Of a stretch of 64,000 nucleotides of DNA, positions 1 to 7,237 are shown one piece after another. This DNA is from Dyella choica (GTDB lineage Bacteria > Pseudomonadota > Gammaproteobacteria > Xanthomonadales > Rhodanobacteraceae), in the NCBI RefSeq assembly GCF_003977665.1, contig NZ_RYYV01000001.1, forward strand, positions 372,001-436,000, read 5' to 3'. The notes beneath the pieces were generated by a model, which saw only the letters and a list, made by a program, of their open reading frames with translations, was not told the DNA's origin and did not search any database. Numbering within the stretch: position 1 is the first letter of the stretch; the number at the start of each line of letters is the position of its first letter. The translations under genes and the position numbers were made by a program.

Positions 1-1
1 G

Positions 2-433
2 ATCATTTTCCATATCGCCTCGCACCATTCGGGTCTGTTTCCGGACGACGCCAACGCCCGGGCGCGCGCGATCACCTGGATGTTTGCCGCGCTCAATACG
101 GTGGAACCGCCGATCCTTGAACTCATAACGGTCAAGTTTCTGGAGGGCGATAAGCCCTGGAACAAGGATCGCTTGCCCTTGGTCTTCGATCGCATCCGCC
201 ACCGACTGACCCAACTTTCCGCTCGCTTGGGCGATGCCGACTGGCTCGATGGCGCGTTCAGCGCGGGCGACCTGCTCATGGTGTCGGTGCTGCTCAGGAC
301 GAGGCCGTCGGGCATCTTGAATGAATTTCCCAGCCTGGCCGCCTATGTCGCCCGCGGCGAAGCACGGCCCGCATACAAGCGAGCGTTCGCCGCCCAATTG
401 GCGTTCAATACGGCCCAGCCAGCGGCCAGCTAG
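2..433 (+). CDS. Glutathione S-transferase family protein, 5' truncated by the window edge
   Basis: The reading frame is open from base 2 and ends at TAG 431-433, so 143 C-terminal residues are visible and the start lies outside the window. The visible part has the all-helical C-terminal domain of a cytosolic glutathione transferase: a helix with a Trp-Met-Phe-Ala-Ala-Leu-Asn segment, then the late motif around 'GDADWLDGAFSAGDLLMVSVL', which matches the GST N-capping and hydrophobic-staple segment (usually FSxADhhh; here a Gly replaces the first Ala). The family conjugates glutathione to electrophiles in the cytoplasm. The thioredoxin-like N-terminal domain that binds glutathione is not seen, so the subclass cannot be assigned. 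It is followed by convergent genes. Confidence 0.85.
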   Translation: MIFHIASHHSGLFPDDANARARAITWMFAALNTVEPPILELITVKFLEGDKPWNKDRLPLVFDRIRHRLTQLSARLGDADWLDGAFSAGDLLMVSVLLRTRPSGILNEFPSLAAYVARGEARPAYKRAFAAQLAFNTAQPAAS

Positions 434-479
434 AGCTGGCCCTGGAAAATGGAACCGCGTGGTAGTTCGCCTCCCACTA

Positions 480-929
480 CTACAGGCGTTCTGAAACCGC
501 GTCCGCCAGATGGTCCAGGATATTCCCCCAGCCCTTGGTATGACCTTCAACAATGGCCGAGGTCGGTAGGCGCTCGTGGGTCAGCACGAGTTCGGTTTCA
601 TAGCCGTGTGGATGGAGTTCGACGGTTACCAACGTGTCCACATGGTTCGTCAGCGGGCCCATCCACGTGAATACAAGCTTGCGCGGCCGGTCGACCAGCA
701 CATAGATGCCCGATACGTCGCGGCTTGATTCCCCCGACGACATGGCAAGGCTGAAGGCTCCGCCAGGGCGAAGGTCGCAGCTCGCCTTGCAATGGACCGC
801 ACCCGGAAAGGGACTCAGCCACCGAACCATCAAGTCAGGTTGAGTCCACAGGTCGAAGATCTGCTCGGCACCCGCCTTCAAGCGCCGGCGTATCTGGACG
901 GTCGGGGCCGTTGTGTCAGCGTGAACCAT
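480..929 (-). CDS. SRPBCC (AHSA1-like) domain protein
   Basis: This 149-residue protein starts at the ATG with top base 929. The reading frame is open further upstream, but that part overlaps the ArsR gene. It shows the START/Bet v1-like layout of AHSA1 proteins: an N-terminal strand with 'IRRRLKAGAEQIFDLWTQP', a WLSP turn, a central 'DLRPGGAFSLAM' hairpin, and a C-terminal helix starting 'EGHTKGWGNILDHLAD'. Members bind hydrophobic ligands or act as small cytoplasmic stress proteins; the ligand is unknown. The start overlaps the end of the upstream ArsR gene by 14 bases. ArsR and SRPBCC genes are very often paired like this, so they are probably co-transcribed and the regulator probably controls the pair. 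Confidence 0.9.
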   Translation of the reverse strand: MVHADTTAPTVQIRRRLKAGAEQIFDLWTQPDLMVRWLSPFPGAVHCKASCDLRPGGAFSLAMSSGESSRDVSGIYVLVDRPRKLVFTWMGPLTNHVDTLVTVELHPHGYETELVLTHERLPTSAIVEGHTKGWGNILDHLADAVSERL

Positions 930-1314
930 GCTTGCGATCCTTGTGACTCGATTTGGGGTCCTGCTTGAGTTCGACCAGCAGGCGCTCCATGGCGTCCAGC
1001 CGCGCGTCCCAAAAGTGGCGCATCCGCTCGATCCAGCCATCGACCTCGTCCAGCGAACCGGTATTGATGGAGAGGATGTGGTCGCGCCCTTTCCTGTGTC
1101 GCTCGACCACGCCGCTCGCTTCCAGCACGCGGATATGTTTCGACACCGCGTTCAATGACATCTGGAAGGGTTCGGCGATCTCGGTCACGCGCGCCTCGCT
1201 GCGTGAGAGCCGTTCGATTATCGCCCGCCGCGTGGGATCGGCCAATGCGGCAAACACCGCATCGAGACGCGCGGTGCGCGTAGCGGCTTTCTTTCGAGCT
1301 TCGGTCTCAATCAT
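916..1314 (-). CDS. ArsR-family winged-helix transcriptional regulator
   Basis: This 132-residue regulator has the ArsR core 'FAALADPTRRAIIERLSRSE' followed by the recognition helix 'SLNAVSKHIRVLEASGVV' and the wing 'RHRKGRDHILSI'. The Cys-containing metal-binding helix (ELCVCDL type) is absent, so it is not a classical metal sensor. It belongs to the metal-independent subgroup usually encoded beside SRPBCC proteins. I chose ATG 1314 because the only longer start is a TTG at 1344 without a clear ribosome site. It is divergent from the secreted hydrolase gene at 1436, and a palindrome in the gap between them is the obvious candidate operator. Confidence 0.9.
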   Translation of the reverse strand: MIETEARKKAATRTARLDAVFAALADPTRRAIIERLSRSEARVTEIAEPFQMSLNAVSKHIRVLEASGVVERHRKGRDHILSINTGSLDEVDGWIERMRHFWDARLDAMERLLVELKQDPKSSHKDRKHGSR

Positions 1315-1360
1315 GGCGGCAACGTGCTCGATTCTCCATCGCAAAAATATTCTACCAAAG

Positions 1361-1407
1361 AGATTGACAATCTTTCGCCGCGATGCTTTTATTCAACCTG
1401 TAGGTTG
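1361..1407. promoter_or_regulatory. Divergent control region with two palindromes, probable ArsR operator
   Basis: Between the ArsR gene and the secreted hydrolase, AGATTGACAATCT (1361-1373) is a perfect 6-base inverted repeat around one base, and it contains TTGACA (1364-1369), a good -35 box for the rightward gene. A second inverted repeat, TCAACCTGTAGGTTGA (1393-1408), lies just before the ribosome site. A regulator bound at the first site would cover the -35. That the ArsR protein binds here is inference from position and symmetry. Confidence 0.45.
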
Positions 1408-1435
1408 AGCATTTTCATTGATATAGGAGAGATCG

Positions 1436-2194
1436 ATGCTAAACAAAGCCCTTGCCGTTGCGATCGCAACGGCTGCACTTCTGTCAGCAGCCGTATCCCC
1501 AGTGCGGGCTGAGCCAGTCAAGAACGTCGTCATCGTCCACGGCGCCTTCGCCGACGGTTCCGGATGGCAGCGTGTCGCCGACCTTCTTGGTAAGGACGGC
1601 TATAAGGTCAGCATGGTGCAGGAGCCGCTGACATCACTTACCGACGATGTCGCAGCGACCCAAAGGGTGCTGGATCAGCAACAGGGCCCCACTCTTCTGG
1701 TCGGCCACAGCTATGGCGGAGTGGTCATCACCGAAGCGGGCAACGCACCGAATGTCGCCGGCCTCGTCTACATCGCCGCTTTCATCCCCGACCACGGCGA
1801 GAACGCAGTCGGCCTGCTCTCGCAGGCTCCCCCTGCCAACAAGGACATGCGCGCCACCAAGGACGATTTCCTGTATCTGGATCCGGCCGCCTTCCCCGCC
1901 GATTTCGCTGCCGATGTTCCGTCTGCCCAGGCGAACTTCATGGCCCATTCCCAACCCATGCTGGCCAAGGCCGCCGCAGGCGCAACGGTGACGACACCCG
2001 CCTGGCGCCAAAAGAAGAGCTGGGCACTGATCGCGACTCGCGACCACAACCTCAATCCCGATCTCGAACGCAGCATGGCCAAGCGGGCCGGCAGCGAAAC
2101 GATCGAAATTCCCGCCAGCCACGCGGTCTATCTTTCCAAGCCGAATGAAGTGGCGCGTTTGATAGAGCGGGCAGCGAAGGCCTCCAGCCAGTAA
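1436..2194 (+). CDS. Secreted alpha/beta hydrolase with intact Ser-Asp-His triad
   Basis: This 252-residue protein starts at ATG 1436 behind an AGGAGA site. Residues 1-25 form a signal peptide ending VRA, so it is exported. The mature part is a compact alpha/beta hydrolase: 'VVIVHGAFADGSGW' supplies the oxyanion region, the nucleophile elbow is GHSYGG with Ser92, and Asp203 and His229 ('ASHAVY') complete the triad. It resembles the short esterase/hydrolase group related to plant methylesterase and hydroxynitrile-lyase folds; the substrate is unknown. A paralogue lies at 12216-12971 with the triad positions at the same residue numbers but Ser92 replaced by Asp. It is divergent from the ArsR gene. 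Confidence 0.9.
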   Translation: MLNKALAVAIATAALLSAAVSPVRAEPVKNVVIVHGAFADGSGWQRVADLLGKDGYKVSMVQEPLTSLTDDVAATQRVLDQQQGPTLLVGHSYGGVVITEAGNAPNVAGLVYIAAFIPDHGENAVGLLSQAPPANKDMRATKDDFLYLDPAAFPADFAADVPSAQANFMAHSQPMLAKAAAGATVTTPAWRQKKSWALIATRDHNLNPDLERSMAKRAGSETIEIPASHAVYLSKPNEVARLIERAAKASSQ

Positions 2195-2226
2195 CCCATT
2201 CCTACAACATGACTCGCCATGTCCTT

Positions 2227-2355
2227 CTCCCTCTCCTGCTTGCAGGGGAGGGGCGGGGTGGGGTTGTACGAGCTTGCCGCCATGTTCAAGTTCATCGCGA
2301 GGTTGTTTCACTTCACCCCACCCCAACCCTCCCCTACTACACGTAGGGGAGGGAG
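2227..2355. repeat. G-rich inverted intergenic repeat (family B), long copy
   Basis: The left part pairs CTCCCTCTCCTGC with a G-rich arm, followed by a GGGGTGGGGT tract. The right part mirrors it (CACCCCACCCC...CCCTCCCCTAC) and closes with a second small hairpin around 2338-2355. The segment after the left G tract (gtacgagcttgc... to ttcatcgc) is found again at 23347-23418, and the bare hairpin recurs at 61912-61943. It is therefore a dispersed repeat rather than a simple terminator, though it could terminate the hydrolase transcript. The rest of 2195-2529 shows no gene. Confidence 0.75.
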
Positions 2356-2529
2356 CAGATAGCAGCAAACTGAGGTTCGACGTCAATCAGGGAACTCAAT
2401 GAAGATGCCCCGTTTCACTAGCATGGGGATCATGTCTGTTCCGGGCGAAGGCGATAAGAAACAGCAGCGAAGCCTGGCACCGTAAGGCGCCAGGTCGCTG
2501 ACAGAACGCTAGATAGTCTGCCCTCCCCC

Positions 2530-2757
2530 CTAGTGATGGCGTTCCAACCTTGCGCTTCCGTTCTTGGCATTCACACGAGCCACCTTGTGGAGGTCTGTGA
2601 ATGGCACAGCCTCAAGGTCCTTGGGTACTTCAAGGACTTCGTGCTTCTCACCCTTCGATGGGACGTAATGCACCGTGAAATCAGCTCCACGCATTTTTTC
2701 CGGGTTGAACATGGTAAGAATGGTGCCGTCCGCGTCATAGCTGACTGCAAGTTTCAT
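2530..2757 (-). CDS. Small protein of unknown function
   Basis: This 75-residue protein starts at ATG 2757 with a good AAGGGGCAG site before it. It is a soluble, charged, beta-rich sequence beginning MKLAVSYDADGTILTMFNPE and ending in His-His. I do not recognise a family. It follows the gene at 2817-3071 on the same strand after 59 bases, so the two are probably co-transcribed. The ribosome site, the clean start and this arrangement support a real gene, but a function cannot be given. Confidence 0.6.
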   Translation of the reverse strand: MKLAVSYDADGTILTMFNPEKMRGADFTVHYVPSKGEKHEVLEVPKDLEAVPFTDLHKVARVNAKNGSARLERHH

Positions 2758-2816
2758 GATCTGCCCCTTATGCCGTTGGATTGGTGTTGCTAGTCGCCGA
2801 TGCTGGCATTCAGCGA

Positions 2817-3071
2817 CTAATTGCTCCCGACTTGCAGGTTGTAATAGGTGGAATTCGGACCATTGTTCTTGACCGTGTAGCCAAACGAATACTGGCCACC
2901 GTTGTTCAAGCTTACGGACTCCGACCCGGCATAAAGCAAAGAAGCCCCGGTATTCAGCGGCTGGGGCTGAATGAACGTGTCACCTTTCCAGCCGGGATTA
3001 TTCCAGGTTGTGATCCAGCCCTGTGACTGGCCGTTGGCGATGTAAATGTTTCCAAGTGTGATGGATGACAT
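2817..3071 (-). CDS. Small Gly/Asn-rich protein of unknown function
   Basis: This 84-residue protein starts at ATG 3071, preceded by a GAGAGG site; a longer frame from 3113 has no better site. The sequence is rich in Gly, Asn, Ser and aromatic residues (for example 'ITTWNNPGWKGDTF' and 'GQYSFGYTVKNNGPNSTYYNL'). The alternating polar/aromatic pattern suggests an all-beta sandwich. There is no signal peptide or membrane segment, and I do not recognise a family. It is the first gene of a two-gene unit with 2530-2757. A weak -35-like TTGACG (complement of 3358-3363) lies about 290 bases upstream. Confidence 0.6.
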   Translation of the reverse strand: MSSITLGNIYIANGQSQGWITTWNNPGWKGDTFIQPQPLNTGASLLYAGSESVSLNNGGQYSFGYTVKNNGPNSTYYNLQVGSN

Positions 3072-4374
3072 GTCAAATACCTCTCTCTTGGCTTCGCGGA
3101 AACCGCGTCCCATTCAAGAACACGCTCTTTGACCGCTGCGCTCGTTTTGAGCGGCAGTGCTGGTGCTGCGGTGACGCCGACTTACGTTTTGCAACGCAAA
3201 ATCCCAAGTCGAAGCTGTGACGCTAATTAGGAGGACGCACGAACTGCGTCGGGCACAAGGTGGCGATGCTGGAAGTCGCCACAAAACAGGGTCGGTTCAA
3301 ATTGAAGCTAACGACACAACCAAGTCGTTAAAGACTATCAATTGGCATGTAATCCACGCGTCAATATTGTTTTAAGAAGAGTCTCTTGGCCGGGGACACG
3401 GTCATTCAGCTCTGCCTCCCTCTTTCCACCTAATCATTACCCAAAAGAATTTCCACTGACCATGCTCACGCCGTAGTAAACGCAGCATCTCGCCATGCAT
3501 CGATGAAATCGGCCTGTCGCTTCCCTTCCGAAAGCCGGCATCGAAGTAGCCCTATTCGAATGCCCAATCTCCGGTGACGCGGATGTTTGGAGTGCCTTCG
3601 CGTTGTTCATGAGCGTAACGCGCACTTCCAGTTCGCGCAGTTCCTCGATCCCGGCAAGATCCGCAGGATCATTGATGCCTCGGTAATCCATTGTCGATGC
3701 GCTGGCAACACCGCACGCATGACACTATCAAGCGAGTGTCCATCGAGCATGCCAACGACAAAAACCAATGTGTATCGCCCCATCCTCTTCAGTTGTATCA
3801 ACTAAACCTCTTCTTTATGGATCTGACAGAATTTCCCGTCGGAATCGCGTCGACATCGCCATCACCGCAATACGCCCGCATCCAAAATGCCGCCTCCTAC
3901 AAGATACTTCACCACCCCTTCACGGACATGCCGGTGATATACGTGCCACTTATTCCGTGCGCTACGCATTCCTAAGGAAGCAAGGGGGGCTGCATGGTTG
4001 GTCATACGATGCACTTGCGCTGCATGGTCCGATATCGCTCGGCGAAGCGGATACCCGCATCGATGTAATCACGCGTCGGCGGCTGGGCAGACACCGATTA
4101 ACCGCGCAAACATTGCCGCTGCAAATTAATACCTGCTTTGAGGCGAAGACCCATCTTCGCCCTTGATATCTACTCGCCGCTCAAATGGAAGGTCACGGGT
4201 AGCGCGGCGTTTTTTCCGGCACTACGACCACAAAGAGATTGGTGGGCCATCATCGGGCCCTTCGCGTAGGGAGCTCGGCGCCAAGCCGCAAAAGCTCTTG
4301 GCCGAGTTGTTACATATTGTGAGAAGTGAAGAGGTTACGGCTGCGCAACATCAAACCAGGAGGATGAGCTAGCT
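3072..4374. other. 1.3-kb region without a convincing gene
   Basis: The longest open frames here (3437-3691 minus, 3768-4166 plus) are short, lack ribosome sites, overlap each other in several frames and resemble no family I know. Base composition is less GC-rich than the neighbours (for example 3300-3420 and 3760-3960), which fits decayed or acquired DNA. Upstream control elements for the small gene at 3071 and for the S74 protein gene at 4375 should lie at its two ends. No tRNA, repeat or insertion sequence was seen. Confidence 0.5.
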
Positions 4375-6201
4375 ATGAACACGCACGATTTTCGCTCTAT
4401 CACTTTGATGCTTACCCTGTCTCTACCCTGGCTGTTCGCCACCTCGGCTCACGCAGATACATGTGTAGCCACGGATTCGGGTTCACCGTATAAAACGGCA
4501 GTTGGTTGTAATGCTCTACAAGCCAACACCACTGGCCAGGCGAATACGGCAACGGGATTTCAGGCTCTGCTATCCAATACGACCGGTAGTGAAAATACGG
4601 CATCCGGTAGCTACTCCATGCAACTCAATACCACCGGCAACCAAAATACCGCATCCGGCAAACTTTCGCTCCAGAACAACACCACCGGGTCTAAGAACGT
4701 CGCCGTTGGAGCGCTTTCGCTTCAATACAATACGACCGGAAGCTCAAACACGGCCACCGGTTTTGAGTCGCTGTTGAACAACACTACCGGCCAATACAAC
4801 ACTTCGATGGGATCTCTATCATTGAGCAACGCCAAGACCGTCAGTTCCAACACCGCCATTGGCTATAGAACTCTTTACTCTGACACAACGGGCCTGGGAA
4901 ATACGGCAGTCGGCTCTCAGTCGCTTACATCCAATACAACCGGTAACTACAACACTGCCACCGGCGTCAATACGCTATCTGCCAATACTACCGGCTATTA
5001 CAACTCGGCGTTTGGCTATTATGCGCTCCAGAATAATACGGGCCCGACCAGCGACCTTCCCAAGGCAGGCACGTCGAACACCGCGATCGGCTATAAAACA
5101 CTTACGGCCGATACGACCGGGTGGCAGAATACGGCCGTTGGCGAATCGGTGCTGACAAGCAATACCACCGGCTCACACAACACGGGAATCGGCGAAGACT
5201 CCCAGTTCAACAATTTGTCCGGAAGCGACAACACCGGCCTGGGCGAGTCGACGCTTTACGACAATACCGCCGGCAACTACAACGTTGCCGCTGGCTATTT
5301 CGCACTCAATCATGACCTTGGTGACGGCAATGTTGCAGCCGGCTATCAAGCGGGTCTTAGCGTCGCCAGCGGAAATTACAACGCGCTCATCGGGTATCAG
5401 TCCGGCATGAACCTGACCAGTGGCGACTATAATTCGTTCCTTGGTTATCAGTCCGGCACGAATCTCACCAGCGGCAGCCATAATATTTACGTTGGTAACG
5501 TAGGTGCCAGCAGCGAGTCGTACATAATACGCATTGGAACGCAGGACAAGCATCTGGGTGCCTACATCGCCGGCATTTACGGCGTGACGGTAAGTAATGG
5601 CGTCGCCGTCTACGTCAACTCCAGCGGACAGCTTGGTGTGCAGCCGTCTTCCTTGCGCTTCAAGAAAGACGTCCAGCCTTTGAGCGATGCCACCAATGAC
5701 AAGCTCATGAGCCTAAGGCCGGTGAGTTTCGAGTATAAGCAGGTCGATGAAAGCGGTCACTACCCCCTTCAATATGGCTTGATAGCAGAGGAAGTAGCCA
5801 AGGTCTTCCCGAATCTGGTGCAAGCCGACGCCAGCGGCAAACCTTTTGCTGTCCGTTATAACTTGCTCATTCCGCTGCTTGTGAAGGGGTTGCAAGATGA
5901 GCATCTTGAAAGCGCGAGGCAGCAGGCGATGATCGCCTCACAGCAGGAGGCGCTAGCTTCCTTGCAAGCACAAAACGAAAAGCTCAAACAAGAGATGGAC
6001 GCGCTACGCGCACAGCAGCAGAAGCAGCTGACCATGGATGAAGAAGCGCGGCCTACTAAAGAAGCCTTGGTGAAGGAAATTGTCATCCTTCAGAAGCAAG
6101 CGGATGTTCAAGCTGCTCGGTTGGCATCATTCGAGCAACGGCTTGATCGCAATCAACACCTCCAAAGTGCCAGCTATGCCAGTGCCGATACCGAACATTA
6201 A
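4375..6201 (+). CDS. Secreted repeat protein with C-terminal peptidase S74 chaperone domain
   Basis: This 608-residue protein starts at ATG 4375 after a CAGGAGGA site. Residues 1-27 are a signal peptide ending SAHA. From about residue 45 to 375 there are some 18-20 copies of a 16-17-residue repeat of the form NTTGxxNTAxGxxSL, like the head repeats of YadA-type trimeric adhesins. Around residues 423-515 lies the intramolecular chaperone (S74) domain known from phage tail spikes, with the Ser-x-x-Phe/Leu-Lys core at S425-S426-L427-R428-F429-K430-K431-D432, followed by 'GLIAEEVAKVFPNLV'. The C-terminus (about 520-600) is a Gln/Glu/Lys-rich coiled coil. The expected product is a surface trimer that folds with help of the S74 domain, which then cuts itself off. 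No YadA membrane anchor is present, so how it is held at the surface is unknown. Confidence 0.85.
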   Translation: MNTHDFRSITLMLTLSLPWLFATSAHADTCVATDSGSPYKTAVGCNALQANTTGQANTATGFQALLSNTTGSENTASGSYSMQLNTTGNQNTASGKLSLQNNTTGSKNVAVGALSLQYNTTGSSNTATGFESLLNNTTGQYNTSMGSLSLSNAKTVSSNTAIGYRTLYSDTTGLGNTAVGSQSLTSNTTGNYNTATGVNTLSANTTGYYNSAFGYYALQNNTGPTSDLPKAGTSNTAIGYKTLTADTTGWQNTAVGESVLTSNTTGSHNTGIGEDSQFNNLSGSDNTGLGESTLYDNTAGNYNVAAGYFALNHDLGDGNVAAGYQAGLSVASGNYNALIGYQSGMNLTSGDYNSFLGYQSGTNLTSGSHNIYVGNVGASSESYIIRIGTQDKHLGAYIAGIYGVTVSNGVAVYVNSSGQLGVQPSSLRFKKDVQPLSDATNDKLMSLRPVSFEYKQVDESGHYPLQYGLIAEEVAKVFPNLVQADASGKPFAVRYNLLIPLLVKGLQDEHLESARQQAMIASQQEALASLQAQNEKLKQEMDALRAQQQKQLTMDEEARPTKEALVKEIVILQKQADVQAARLASFEQRLDRNQHLQSASYASADTEH

Positions 6202-6697
6202 GCAGGAACATTCGCTGGAGCATTAGGACAGCCCCCTGGCTGACGGTTCATGGGGTAACCCGGGCAGTCGGGTGTACCGTGGCCACCGCATTGCTAGCCA
6301 GGCTTTTACCCCCGGGGGCTTGGCGGCCCGCCATGCGGGCCGCCATAGCCAAAAGCACTTTTGCTTACCTGCCGCCGTGTACGTCAACGGGAACCATGGC
6401 AGAAAGAATGCATGACGGGGCTTGGGTTCGTGGCGTAAAAAGCATTACGACCTTCACATGCCCCGCATAAGCCTTCGGGGTTAATTTAAACCTACCTTCG
6501 TCATGGATCATCCAACGGACCGATTCAGGCGATTTGGTGTGAACCAAGGCGTCACAGGAGGAGACGCTACTCCCAACAAGGAAGAAAAGTATCTTGGCAG
6601 CCACCCCACTGCCGCGATGCCATTGACATCGATTGAAAGCCGACGACCGCGCGAGCGGTTGAACGGTTTGTCACACCCCAAACCCACGAGCATCCCC
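6202..6697. other. Intergenic region with possible structured RNA
   Basis: No gene is supported in these roughly 500 bases. The part from about 6225 to 6345 is full of short complementary segments (ACGGT...ACCGT, GGGGTAACCC, GGCC...GGCTAGC-like pairs) and ends in the strong hairpin at 6321-6345. This could be a 3' processing or termination region of the adhesin mRNA, or a leader for the gene at 6698. I do not recognise a known riboswitch. Confidence 0.35.
6321..6345 (+). terminator. GC-rich hairpin after the S74 protein gene
   Basis: TGGCGGCCCGC and GCGGGCCGCCA form a perfect 11-base stem with a CAT loop. There is no T-run, so efficiency as an intrinsic terminator is doubtful, but the position 120 bases after the stop codon fits a 3'-end structure. 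Confidence 0.45.
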
Positions 6698-7093
6698 ATG
6701 AAAACCAGTCAAAAACCTACAGCCTTTGGGCGCCGGCATCAAAATCGCCACTACGCGATCAGGCTCATGGCGGCGATAGCCGTGAGCGCATTCGGCGCCA
6801 TCGCAATCCATTCCGCATACGCGCAGTCAACCAGCTCCAGCATTTTTGGCAGGGCACCCGCGGACAGCACCATCACCGTGCACAGCGACAACGGCGGCGC
6901 CCGCCACGGAACCGCCAACAGCAAGGGTCGGTACACCCTCACTTCGCTGCTACCCGGTACTTACGTCGTCTCGCTGGAAAGGAACGGCCAGACAGTCGCC
7001 AAGGTACAGGGTGTTCCGCTCTTTGCGAGCAGGTCATCCCAAGTCGATTTTGTTTGCGACAATGACCAGTGCACGGGAACGTTTGGTCGCTGA
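6698..7093 (+). CDS. Free-standing Oar-type carboxypeptidase-regulatory-like domain, secreted
   Basis: This 131-residue protein starts at ATG 6698; the frame is open upstream to 6503 but reads as unlikely sequence. After a basic N-terminus there is a long signal peptide ending SAYA at about residue 43. The mature part starts QSTSSSIFGRAPADSTI and continues with 'GGARHGTANSKGRYTLTSLLPGTYVVSLERNG'. This is the carboxypeptidase-regulatory-like fold that normally forms the N-terminal extension of Oar/OmpA-like TonB-dependent receptors of Xanthomonadales. Here it stops after that domain with a tail containing two Cys (CDNDQC). It has no plug or barrel. It could be a remnant, or a small independent periplasmic protein. 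A perfect palindrome follows the stop. Confidence 0.7.
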   Translation: MKTSQKPTAFGRRHQNRHYAIRLMAAIAVSAFGAIAIHSAYAQSTSSSIFGRAPADSTITVHSDNGGARHGTANSKGRYTLTSLLPGTYVVSLERNGQTVAKVQGVPLFASRSSQVDFVCDNDQCTGTFGR

Positions 7094-7106
7094 TCACGCG
7101 GCCCCT

Positions 7107-7132
7107 GGTGTCATGCCCTAGGGCATGACACC
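7107..7132. terminator. Perfect 26-base palindrome between convergent genes
   Basis: GGTGTCATGCCC and GGGCATGACACC flank TA, giving a 12-13-base perfect stem directly after the stop of the gene ending at 7093. The next gene ends at 7238 on the opposite strand. The symmetry and position fit a bidirectional terminator, although T-runs are short. Confidence 0.55.
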
Positions 7133-7237
7133 AAAGATCCGGGCGCCCACCACGGGCTCCCTACAGCGAAGCTGATCTGCCTGGTGCCAGTACACGACAC
7201 TCCTTGATTACCTTTCTGGCCTGGTTGGCGCCGGATG

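Noticed and set aside
3437-4372. Several short open frames (3437-3691 minus, 3607-3801 minus, 3768-4166 plus, 4163-4372 plus)
   Set aside because: No ribosome sites, no recognisable domains, mutual overlap in different frames and unlikely composition.
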